From JACCXG01 sp963836735 (GTDB lineage Bacteria > Acidobacteriota > Vicinamibacteria > Vicinamibacterales > 2-12-FULL-66-21), in NCBI GenBank assembly GCA_963836735.1, contig CAWIKP010000018.1:372001-436000 (forward strand): DNA of 64,000 nucleotides. Direction: 5' to 3'. How positions within the stretch are numbered: position 1 is the first letter of the stretch; each line of letters starts with the position of its first letter. The position numbers were made by a program, and so were the translations under genes. Under the pieces are notes generated by a model, which saw only the letters and a program-made list of their open reading frames with translations, was not told the DNA's origin and searched no databases. This document shows positions 46,114-54,059 of the stretch, piece after piece.

Positions 46114-47658
46114 GTGCCCATCGACCCCGCCGCCCGGCCAACTGCCGCTCCGCCTGCCGCCGAGACCTTTGCCCGGCTCTTCGAGGCAGTGCACGAAGGG
46201 GTTTACATCGGCGTGATCGACGCCGCCGACAACTCCACGCTTTTCGCCAATCCCTTTCTCAAGCTGATGTTCGGCTTCGCCACGGATACGACGGCAACGG
46301 AGGTGCGGCCGTTCGAGGCGGATCGTTTCGTCGATCCGCAGGCGCGCGATCAGTTCGTGGATCGACTGAGGCGCGACGGAGCCGTGAGCGACTACCTGCT
46401 CCGCCTGCGTCGCGTCGACCTGACGTTGATCTGGATCGAGGTGACCGCGCACGCCGAACCGGGCGCACAGCCGGGCGAGTTGCGCATCGAGGCGCTGATG
46501 CGGGACGTCAGCGAACGGAAGCGGCTGGAGGACCAGGCCCGGGACCTCTACCACCAGCTGCTGCAGGCGGAGAAGCTGGCGGCGCTCGGCCAGACGATTT
46601 CCGGGGTTGCCCACGAGCTGAACAATCCGCTCGCGACGATCCTGACCTGGGCGGAACGCCTGTCGCAGCGGCCCGTGGACGAACAGACCCGGCGCGGGCT
46701 CGACACCATCCTGGGGGAGTCGGAGCGCGCCGCGAAGATCGTCCGCAACCTGCTCACGTTCGCACGGAAGCGCCACACCACCCGCGCGATGGTCGATCTG
46801 AATCAGGTGGTGCGGGAAACGCTGGCGCTGCGGCGATACGAGCAGCGCCTGAGCAACATCACGATCCTCGAGGCCTTCGCGTCCGGACTGCCGAGCGTCT
46901 TTGCCGACCCGCACCAGATTCAGCAGGTGATGCTGAACCTGATCATCAACGCGGAGCAGGCGATGCTCGGCGCGAACGGGCGGGGCACGCTGATCATCCG
47001 CACCTGGCACGATCCGCAGAAAGACGCGGTCGTCCTCGAAGTGCACGACGACGGGCCTGGGGTGCCGGAGGACGTGCAGCCGCGGATCTTCGACCCGTTC
47101 TTCACGACGAAGGATGTCGGCAAAGGCACCGGGCTCGGGCTGACGGTCGCGTATGCGATCGTGCAGGAGCACAACGGGCGGATCACGGTCAAGTCAGGCG
47201 CTGGCGGCGCCTCTTTCTATGTCGAGCTGCCGGTCGGCTCATCCTCGCTGAAACCGGCAGCGCGAGCCCCGGATCCGTCTGCGCAGGTGGGGGCGGGCGG
47301 ATCGGTTCTGGTGGTGGAAGACGAGGCGGCGCTCGGCGCGGCGGTGTCAGAAGCGCTGATCGACGCCGGATTCAGCGTGTCGCTGGCGAGCGACGGGATC
47401 GAAGCGCTCGAGCGGATCCAGGAGCGCCCCTACGATCTGATCGTTTGCGATTTGAAGATGCCGCGCCTCGACGGCGCGGCTTTCTACCGCCAGCTGGAGG
47501 CCGATCACGCGGCGCTTGCGCGCCGCGTCCTGTTCGTCACGGGCGATGTCGCCGGGACGGAAGCCGAGCGTTTCCTGGAAGAAACGGGCTGCCGCTGGCT
47601 CCCCAAGCCGTTCCGGCTGAAAGACCTGCTTCGGGTCGCCGGCGAGATGCTGGCCTAG
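46114..47658 (+). CDS. Hybrid histidine kinase: PAS, HisKA, HATPase, receiver
   Basis: Intact, 514 residues, no membrane span, so a cytoplasmic sensor. A PAS domain (about 18-130; FEAVHEGVYIGVIDAADNST) is followed by HisKA with phosphorylated His in TISGVAHELNNPLATILTWA. The ATPase boxes are VMLNLIINAEQAML (N), DDGPGVPEDVQPRIFDPFF (G1/F) and GTGLGLTVAYAIVQEHNG (G2). A receiver domain completes it: VLVVEDEAALGAAVSEAL, phosphoacceptor Asp in LIVCDLKMPRLDG, and WLPKPFRLKDLL. Start is GTG 46114. Its likely partners are the NtrC-type regulator and lone DHp protein 2-3 kb downstream (inferred from proximity only). Confidence 0.9.
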   Translation: MPIDPAARPTAAPPAAETFARLFEAVHEGVYIGVIDAADNSTLFANPFLKLMFGFATDTTATEVRPFEADRFVDPQARDQFVDRLRRDGAVSDYLLRLRRVDLTLIWIEVTAHAEPGAQPGELRIEALMRDVSERKRLEDQARDLYHQLLQAEKLAALGQTISGVAHELNNPLATILTWAERLSQRPVDEQTRRGLDTILGESERAAKIVRNLLTFARKRHTTRAMVDLNQVVRETLALRRYEQRLSNITILEAFASGLPSVFADPHQIQQVMLNLIINAEQAMLGANGRGTLIIRTWHDPQKDAVVLEVHDDGPGVPEDVQPRIFDPFFTTKDVGKGTGLGLTVAYAIVQEHNGRITVKSGAGGASFYVELPVGSSSLKPAARAPDPSAQVGAGGSVLVVEDEAALGAAVSEALIDAGFSVSLASDGIEALERIQERPYDLIVCDLKMPRLDGAAFYRQLEADHAALARRVLFVTGDVAGTEAERFLEETGCRWLPKPFRLKDLLRVAGEMLA

Positions 47659-47694
47659 TCCGCCTTCGCGCGTTCCGCGCTTCGGCGAGACAGG

Positions 47695-48595
47695 TCAGCG
47701 GGCGGCTGCGAGGCGCGGCTCCGCCACTCTCCTGCGTGTCTGCGCGATCGGCTTCACCGGCGCTTTGTACGGCAGCACCACGCCGCAGTGATCGGCGGCG
47801 CCCGCTTTTGCCATCTTCATCCGCCTCATCGTCTGCTGGAACGCGAGGATCGCCGGATGCAACGCTTCGGCGGCGTCGGCGCTCGCGCTGTCGGCGCCGA
47901 GCGACTTCTTCAGCCGCTGAATCGCGCGCGCGTGCAGCTGCGAGACTCGCGATTCGTTGACGCCGATTTCCGCGCCGATCTGTTTCATCGTGGCCTCGCC
48001 GTAGTAGTACAGCGCCACCACGCGCCGCTCACGCGGGGGCAGGGACGCGATCGCGCGCGCGAATCCGGTCGCGGACTTCCTTCTCCTCGAACGCGCGATC
48101 CGGTGCGATCGGTTCCGACGGAACCAGCGCTGCCGGCAGCGTGGCACCGTCGACGTTCTCGCCGGCCGAGAGGGGCGACGTGGACTCGATCGTGGTGATG
48201 CGCACGATCGTGCGTCCCAGCCGCGCCTCATCCGAGCCCATGCGCGCGGCGAGATCCGCGAGCGAGGGCTCGGCACCGAGCTCACGGCGCAGCTGCTCGC
48301 GCGCAGCCTCGAGCTGGCGGCGCTGGCGGCGCACCCCGCGCGGCCAGGCGTCGCGGCGCAACGCGTCGATCATCGCACCGCGCACGCGGCGCTCGGCGAA
48401 CGTCTCGAACTTGATGCCGCGGGCCTCGTCGAAGCGGCAGGCGGCGTCGATCAACCCGAGCATGCCGTCCTGCACCAGATCGCCCAGCTCGATCGAATGC
48501 GGCATCGAGGCGGCGACTCTGCGCGCAAGGGACTCCACGAACGGAAGGCCGGCGGCGATTCGATCGCGCTGGCTGGCTTCGAGTGGCTGACGCAT
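47695..48595 (-). CDS. FliA/WhiG-type alternative sigma factor
   Basis: About 299 residues after bridging a frame shift near 48050. ATG 48595 follows AAGGAGAGA. Sigma region 2 reads GLPFVESLARRVAASMPHSI, ELGDLVQDGMLGLIDAACRF, DEARGIKFETFAERRVRGAM and IDALRRDAWPRGVRRQ, the FliA signature. Region 3 follows (ELGAEPSLADLAARMG). Region 4 is SLPPRERRVVALYYYGEATM and IGVNESRVSQLHARAIQRL. The C-terminal 60 residues extend past the usual end. No flagellar or anti-sigma genes are near, so it may control a non-motility regulon. Confidence 0.88.
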
Positions 48596-48965
48596 CGGGT
48601 CTCTCCTTCGGTCTCCGCTGCCCCGTGCAGCGGCAGGCCGGCGTGCTGGTGACGCCGGCGCTGGACCCCCTAAGCGCAACCGTGATACCAGCCCAAAAGC
48701 GGCGAAAAAGCGAAACCTGGAGATCCGGTAATGACGGTCTGTAAACTATTGCGTCGCAGTATGTTAGCGATGGCACCGGCGGGAAGATTCCGGAAGAAGA
48801 GTGCATGAGGTGCATGCTGGACGGTCAAGGTTTTGACAGCGCCAGAGGACACTCGTGTCAAAACTTTGGCGCACAATCAGGACCGAGACAATGTGGAATC
48901 AGGGACGGGTTTTGAGCGGGAGGCGGCGGGAGGACGCCAGGGTTGCGCGACCCTGGCGGAGAAGG
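48596..48965. promoter_or_regulatory. Sigma-factor upstream region with a TTGACA-N17-TGTCAA dyad
   Basis: This 370-base gap has no gene. GTTTTGACA (48830-48838) and TGTCAAAAC (48856-48864) form a perfect nine-base dyad with 17 bases between. Both inner halves resemble -35 boxes on opposite strands, so it could be an operator or divergent promoter core. It lies 235 bases upstream of the sigma gene and in the 3' gap of the DHp gene. Confidence 0.5.
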
Positions 48966-49193
48966 TCAGCGGGTCTTGAGGCGGATCTCGCGCGCAGTCG
49001 CCAGCGCATCGAGGACGCCCGAGACGATCTGTGTCGCACGCGCGCGGCTCACTTCGTCTTTCAACTTCGCTTCGAGGAGCTCCGCGTTGGCGAGGATGAT
49101 TCCGAGCTGATTGTTCAGCCGGTGAAAGAGCAGTCCCAGGTCCGGCGACTCGGTCGACGACGATCCGGGAGTCACGTCGGCTGCGGGCATCAT
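48966..49193 (-). CDS. Stand-alone histidine-kinase dimerisation-like (DHp) protein
   Basis: Only 75 residues. After 20 disordered residues (PAADVTPGSSSTESPD) it has LGLLFHRLNNQLGIILANAE, then LLEAKLKDEVSRARATQIV and SGVLDALATAREIRLKTR: two helices that match the H-box of HisKA domains (H-x-L-N-N-x-L). No ATPase domain follows. It would be a dimeric four-helix phosphotransfer module, with the His about residue 24 as acceptor, served by another kinase. It overlaps the HTH gene by four bases (ATGA) and so is made together with it. The alternative is a degraded kinase fragment. Confidence 0.6.
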   Translation of the reverse strand: MMPAADVTPGSSSTESPDLGLLFHRLNNQLGIILANAELLEAKLKDEVSRARATQIVSGVLDALATAREIRLKTR

Positions 49194-49384
49194 GAGGCTT
49201 CTTTGGTGGTCAGGTCAGCGCGGCCAGGCTGGCGCCACAGCGTGTCGACGAAGATTCGGACGGAGCCGCCGGCGGTGCGGATGTACTCGACCTTGCCGCT
49301 CGCGATCCAGTTGTAGATCGTGCGGCGGCTGACACCTACCAGCTCGCACGCTTTCATGATGGAAATCGTCTTGCGATCGTTCAT
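49190..49384 (-). CDS. Small HTH DNA-binding protein (MerR/excisionase-like, BldC type)
   Basis: Intact, 64 residues, a single winged helix-turn-helix: TISIMKACELVGVSRRTIYN, then WIASGKVEYIRTAGGSVRIF. The recognition helix is SRRTIYNWI, and the wing Gly-Gly-Ser-Val-Arg is usual for the excisionase/BldC group. AAGAAGG precedes ATG 49384; a TACACT upstream may be the -10. It is translationally coupled to the DHp protein. It could regulate the sigma factor or NtrC neighbours; no phage genes suggest an excisionase role. Confidence 0.82.
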   Translation of the reverse strand: MNDRKTISIMKACELVGVSRRTIYNWIASGKVEYIRTAGGSVRIFVDTLWRQPGRADLTTKEAS

Positions 49385-49533
49385 TGATGCGCAACCTTCT
49401 TAGGTTCGCTGAGTGTATCGGAGCGTCGGAGACGACCCTGTAGAGAGGATGCCGCGCGAGCGTGCTCTGCTGCTCGCGGGTGCGCGTTGACCCCTCCGCT
49501 CCCCGGGTGTCACAATACCGCCGCTCGTCCTAA

Positions 49534-50917
49534 ATGGCTGATACCCAAAAACATCTGCTGATCGTAGACGACGAGGCGGCGTTGCGATCGGCAATCGCGG
49601 AACGGCTGACCGACCACGGGTTCGCGGTGGTGCAGGCAGGCAGCGGCGAGGAAGCCATCCCGCTGCTGGCGGAGTTTGCATTCGACATCCTCATCACCGA
49701 CCTCAAGCTTCCTGGAATCGGCGGGCGCGAGGTGCTCGACGCCGCGGTCGAGCGCTATCCCGACATCATCGCGATCGTGATCACCGGCTACGGGACGGTG
49801 AAGGACGCGGTCGATGCGATCAAGCACGGCGCCGCCGATTTCGTGACCAAGCCTTTCCAGTTCGACGCACTTCTGCACGTCGTCCAGTCGGCGGTGGAGC
49901 AGCGGCGGCTCAAGTCGGAGAACGCCTATCTCCGATCGCAGCTGGAAGATCGCTACCGGATCGATGGGCTCGTCGGAAAGAGCCGCGTCATGCGGGATCT
50001 CTTCCAGCTGCTCGAGACCGTCGCCGCGACGTCGAGCACGGTCCTGATCACGGGGGAGACGGGCACCGGGAAGGAGCTGGCGGCGCGCGCCATCCATCAC
50101 AACAGCGCCAGGCGCGCCAATCGGTTCGTGGCGTTGAACTGCAGCGCCATTCCGGAGACGCTGCTCGAAGCCGAGCTCTTCGGGCACGCACGCGGAGCCT
50201 TCACCGGCGCGGTCGGAACGCGGCAGGGCCGGCTGGAACAGGCGCACAAGGGCACTCTCTTTCTGGACGAGGTCGGGACGATGAGCCCGTCGCTGCAGGC
50301 CAAGCTCCTGCGCGTGCTCCAGGAACGCGAGTTCGAGCGGGTCGGCGATTCACACACGATCAAGATCGACGTGCGCGTGGTCGCGGCAACCCACTCGGAT
50401 CTCGCGAAGATGGTCGGCGATGGCTCGTTCCGTGAGGATCTGTTCTATCGCCTGAACGTGCTGCCCGTGCAGCTGCCGCCGCTCCGGGAGCGCCGCGACG
50501 ACATTCCCCTCCTGGTGCAGCACTTCCTCCAGCGGCTCGCCCAGGACTCCGGACGCCCCGGGGATGACGGTGTCGCAGGAAGCGATGCGCCGGTTGATGG
50601 CCTACCGGTGGCCGGGCAATGTCCGCCAGCTCGAGAACACCGTGGAACGGGCGCTCGCCTTCACGCAAGGACGCTCGGTGATCGACGTGCAGGATCTGGC
50701 ACCGGAAATCCAGAATCACTCGGGCGGGGTCGAAGGGACCGAGCCGTGGCTGCCCGAGGACGGCATCGACTTCGAGCGCTACATCGAAGGCATCGAGCTT
50801 TCACTCATCAAGCGATCGCTCGAGCGAACGCAAGGCAACAAGCGCCAGGCCGCACGCCTCCTGAATCTGAAACGGACGACGCTCATCGAGAAACTGAAGA
50901 GACTCGAGGCTGACTAG
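49534..50917 (+). CDS. NtrC-family sigma-54-dependent response regulator
   Basis: About 461 residues. Receiver: LLIVDDEAALRSAIAERL, phosphoacceptor in ILITDLKLPGIGG, and FVTKPFQFDALL. Central AAA+ domain: Walker A GETGTGKELAARAIHHNSA, the sigma-54 contact loop GAFTGA (HARGAFTGAVGT), Walker B LFLDEVGTMS and WPGNVRQLEN. The C-terminal Fis-type HTH is QGNKRQAARLLNLKRTTL. A single frame shift near 50565 splits it. Phosphorylation would let it open sigma-54 promoters; the cognate kinase is probably the hybrid kinase at 46.1-47.7 kb, or an unlinked one. Confidence 0.9.
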
Positions 50918-51096
50918 TACTCATTGCCAACATTGCCAACACTGGCAAGATTGCCAACATTACAAAATACAAATCGCCAGCATTGACCACCGGGTCAGCC
51001 GCTGAAGGCCTGCGGCCGCAATTCTGGTGAAGAGCCTTTCTAATTTTGGCAATCTTGGCGATCTTGGCAATTTTGGCAATGTGAGAGGTTTCCCCC
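50918..51096. repeat. TTGGCAA-type iterated inverted repeat in the NtrC-RGP gap
   Basis: The left part (50922-50962) has four near copies of TTGCCAACA, and the right part (51042-51083) has four copies of the complementary TTTTGGCAAT/CTTGGC word. They can pair into a loose stem around an 80-base loop. A ribosome-binding site (GAGAGG) for the next gene follows at once. Confidence 0.6.
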
Positions 51097-52088
51097 ATGC
51101 CTCCACGTTTTGCCTACTGGACGATCATTGTCGAGGGCAAGCCCACGGCTTTCCGCGCGCAGGACCGCGACGATCTCGTGCCGACCTGGAAGCAGCTCCA
51201 GAGCAAGCATCCCGACGCGGTGATGATGTGGTTCGCGCGCGGGCGCCTGTGGTCCTCTCCGGACGAAGCACGAGCCGCGGAGCGGCGCGGCGGCGGAGAC
51301 CGGCGCGGCCAGGACTGGCGTCCGGGCGGCGAGCATCGCGATCCGCGGGCACGGTTCGATATCCCGCGCGACGAAAAGCGGCGCCGGTTCGCCGAGCGGA
51401 TGCGGCGCGACCCGCGCGACCGGCCTGGCGAACCGGAATCTCAGCAACGCGGTAAGGCGGGATCTTCAGACCCGGCCGGCCAGGGTGAAAGGCCATGGAG
51501 GCCCAAGCCGGATCGCCGTCCGCCGCAGCAGGGGAATCGTGGCGACCGGCCGTGGCGACCCGGGAAGCCGGGGCCGCATGGACGAGGTGGGCCCGGGGCT
51601 TCAGATCCGGCCGCTCGCGGTGACAGACCTCGCTTCGAGAATCGCAGCGATCGGCCGCCACAGCAGAATCGCGGCGACCGGCCGTGGCGGCCCGGAAAGC
51701 CGGGACAACAGGGGCGCGGTGGACCAGGGGCTTCGGACCCGGCCGCTCGCGGTGACAGACCTCGCTTCGAGAATCGCAGCGATCGGCCGCCACAGCAGAA
51801 TCGTGGCGACCGGCCGGGCGGCCCGGGAAGCCGGGACAAAAACAGGGACGCGGCGGGCCAGGGGCTTCAGACCCAGCCGATCGCGGTGAGAGACCCTGGC
51901 GGCCGAAGAAGCCGGACTGGAAGCCGAAGCCACCTGGCGATCGCGGCCCGAAGCCGGGCGGCGGTCAGAGCCGTCCATCGGGATTCCGCCCGCGTGCTCC
52001 ACGCGGCCCGGGCGGCCGGGGACCTGGCGGTCGCGGCCCTGGAGGGAAACCTCCCGGCCGGGGCGGACGCGGCGGCGGCTCTCGATGA
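51097..52088 (+). CDS. Arg/Gly/Pro-rich repeat protein with a small N-terminal domain
   Basis: About 330 residues after bridging a shift at 51780-51860. The N-terminal 60 residues look globular (FAYWTIIVEGKPTAFRAQDR, PTWKQLQSKHPDAVMMWFAR). The rest is disordered and basic, with about three and a half 44-residue repeats containing RGDRPRFENRSDRPPQQNRG and GASDPAAR, ending in GGRGPGGRGPGG and GRGGRGGGSR, i.e. RGG boxes. Spacing of the repeat cores is 135, 132 and 134 bases; the last is not a multiple of three, which locates the frame error. Each unit holds the palindromic core CTTCrGAyCCrGCC. RGG-rich proteins usually bind RNA. The stop overlaps the Dabb start (ATGA). Confidence 0.65.
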
Positions 52089-52429
52089 TCGCGCACACCG
52101 TCCTCTTCCAGCCAGGGCCATCGGTCGGCCCCGAAACGAAAGCCGCGATCCTCGAAAGCCTCGCGCGCGCGATTCGCCAGTGCCCCACCGTCCGCGCCTG
52201 CCGCATCGGCCGCCGCATTCGGCATGGGCTCCCCGGATACGAGCGGCAGATGCGCGAGGACTATCAGTACCTGCTGGTGCTCGAATTCGACGACATCGAA
52301 GGCCTGCGGGCGTACCTGGAACACCCCTCGCACAGCGCGATCGGAGGATTCTTCACGAGCGCGGCAGCTGCCTCGCTGGCCTACGACTACGAGATCGTGG
52401 ATCTCGGCGACGCGCAGAGACTGTTGTAG
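52085..52429 (+). CDS. Dabb (stress-responsive A/B barrel) family protein
   Basis: Intact, 114 residues. MIAHTVLFQPGPSVGPETKA, then SLARAIRQCPTVRACRIGRR, DYQYLLVLEFDDIEGLRAYL and HPSHSAIGGFF form the ferredoxin-like dimeric fold. Such proteins are small cytoplasmic proteins with varied roles, some enzymatic. The ATGA overlap with the repeat protein shows they are co-translated. The large inverted-repeat element begins 14 bases downstream. Confidence 0.85.
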   Translation: MIAHTVLFQPGPSVGPETKAAILESLARAIRQCPTVRACRIGRRIRHGLPGYERQMREDYQYLLVLEFDDIEGLRAYLEHPSHSAIGGFFTSAAAASLAYDYEIVDLGDAQRLL

Positions 52430-52443
52430 GCATCCGGTCCACT

Positions 52444-52935
52444 GAGTCGCCTCCACTCCGGCGGCGGGTCCCGTCCGCGGACAGCCCCACCCGTCCTCGG
52501 CGCGCAACAACACTTGTCACGTGGGACGCGCCTGCGCGGCGGGCGGGGCGGCCCCGTCCGCGGCCACCCGCCGCCTACGTTCCGGCTCGTGGCGATCCGC
52601 TGCGAACTCCGGGCGGTATTTCGAGCGTCACGCGGCCGGCCGTCCTTCAGGATGACGCTCACAACCTGAAAACCCATTTCCTGTTTCAGGTTGGGCAACC
52701 AGCTCAGATACCCAATGATCGGAAGGCACGGTCATCGGTTTCCCCATTCTCGGCGAGGTGATCTCGGCGTCAGCGGCCGCGATTCAGCTCACCGGCGCCG
52801 GAGCGTAGCGAACGGGTGGCGCCGGACGGGGCCGCCCCGCCTGGCGCGCAGGCGACACCCGTGATAGGCGCTTTGTGCCGAGCACCAGGTGGGGCTGTCC
52901 GGCGACAGGACCCGTTCGCGGAGCGGAGGCGACTC
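52444..52935. mobile_element. Approx. 490-bp element with 140-base imperfect inverted arms (MITE-like or structured RNA)
   Basis: Left arm 52444-52587 starts GAGTCGCCTCC, passes CGGACAGCCCCACC, GGCGGGGCGGCCCCGTCCG and GCCACCCG, and ends CTACGTTCCGGC. The right arm 52794-52935 has the same order in reverse complement, about four-fifths identical by eye, with mismatches spread evenly. The 206-base core has two more hairpins: GAGCGTCA/TGACGCTC (52623-52660) and AACCTGAAA/TTTCAGGTT (52663-52692). No transposase, no long open frame with support and no clear target duplication. Its position after the Dabb gene and before dusB suggests an inserted non-autonomous element or a transcribed long hairpin. 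Confidence 0.6.
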
Positions 52936-52974
52936 GCGTGGTGCGTTACGAGCGCCACGTTCCGATCAGACTCG

Positions 52975-54039
52975 TCAAGCCGACGTCGAGATCGCGGGGG
53001 TCGCGCGTTCGGACAAAAAGAACTCCTCGATGATCTCTCTCAACTGACCGATCGACTCGGCCGCGTTGATCGCGACGCGCAGATGAGAGCCGTTGTCGAG
53101 ACCCTTGGTATACCAGGAGTTCAGCGCCCGGAGCTTGTTGATCACCCACCGCTCGCGGCCGCGTGCGGGGACGTCGGTCGAGGGCGCCTGCCCGGGGGCG
53201 ACGTGGCGGAAGCCGGCTGCCTCGGCCGCGTGTTCCTTGAGCAGCAGATCGACGTAGTCCAGGAGGAACTGCCCCCGCTCGGCTGGGGAGATCGCGCGCG
53301 GCGCGCGGCCGGTGGCGAGATCGGCGGCCTGTTCGAAGATCCACGGATTGCGCAGCGCACCCCGGCCAACCAGCACGCCGCGAACCGCGCTGTTGCGCAG
53401 GCGATCGATCATCTGCTGCGGTTCGACGCAGTCGCCGCTGCCGAACACCGGGATGCTCACGCACCCGGCAACCATGCCGATCAGATCCCAGTCGGAGGAT
53501 CCGCTGTAGGACTGCGCGGCGGTGCGTCCGTGCACCGTGACCGCGGCCGCTCCCGCATCCTCGACCCGCTTCGCGAGGTCGGGCGCGTTGATCGCGGTCG
53601 CGTCCCAGCCCGCGCGCATCTTGACCGTCACCGGAATGCGCACCGCTTTCGCCATGGCGCCGACGATGGCCGCCGCCTGGGCGGGCTCGCGCATCAGGCT
53701 GCAGCCGGCGCTGTGCTTGGCGATCTTGGCGACAGGACATCCCATGTTGATGTCCACGATATCGGCGCCCATGCCTTCGACGATCTGCGCCGCGGCCGCC
53801 ATCTTCTCCGGGTCGCCGCCGAAGATCTGGATCGAGACGGGGCGCTCTTCCTCGGTGTACTCGGCGTATTCCAGCGTCCGGTCGATGCCGCGTACCAGCC
53901 CCTCCGAGCTGACCATTTCGGTGACGACCAGCCCGCATCCGCCGTGGCGCTTCACCAGCCGGCGGAACGCGGTATCTGTCATCCCCGCCATCGGCGCGAG
54001 CGCAAATGGCGGAGCGAGATCGATGGAGCCGATTTTCAT
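52975..54039 (-). CDS. dusB: tRNA-dihydrouridine synthase (DusB type)
   Basis: Intact, 354 residues. ATG 54039 starts MKIGSIDLAPPFALAPMAGM, the family N-terminus. FMN-binding TIM barrel: MAGMTDTAFRRLVKRHGGCG, VSIQIFGGDPEKMAAAAQI, and the catalytic Cys in DINMGCPVAKIAKHSAGCS. PVTVKMRAGWD, VTVHGRTAAQSYSGSSDWD, PVFGSGDCVEPQQM and VLVGRGALRNPWIF follow. It reduces uridine to dihydrouridine in tRNA D-loops using NADPH. It is the last gene of the mfd-surA-dusB run (20-base gap). A long C-terminal tail (about 90 residues) is helical. Confidence 0.92.
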   Translation of the reverse strand: MKIGSIDLAPPFALAPMAGMTDTAFRRLVKRHGGCGLVVTEMVSSEGLVRGIDRTLEYAEYTEEERPVSIQIFGGDPEKMAAAAQIVEGMGADIVDINMGCPVAKIAKHSAGCSLMREPAQAAAIVGAMAKAVRIPVTVKMRAGWDATAINAPDLAKRVEDAGAAAVTVHGRTAAQSYSGSSDWDLIGMVAGCVSIPVFGSGDCVEPQQMIDRLRNSAVRGVLVGRGALRNPWIFEQAADLATGRAPRAISPAERGQFLLDYVDLLLKEHAAEAAGFRHVAPGQAPSTDVPARGRERWVINKLRALNSWYTKGLDNGSHLRVAINAAESIGQLREIIEEFFLSERATPAISTSA

Positions 54040-54059
54040 GCGTGGGGGAAGCTCGGGAT

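Noticed and set aside
49190..49384. Phage excisionase and hence a prophage
   Set aside because: No integrase, att repeats or phage structural genes; the HTH type is also common in chromosomal regulators such as BldC.
50922..51083. CRISPR-like array of TTGGCAA/TTGCCAA units
   Set aside because: Units are only 8-10 bases without regular spacers, and orientation flips in the middle; no cas genes are near.
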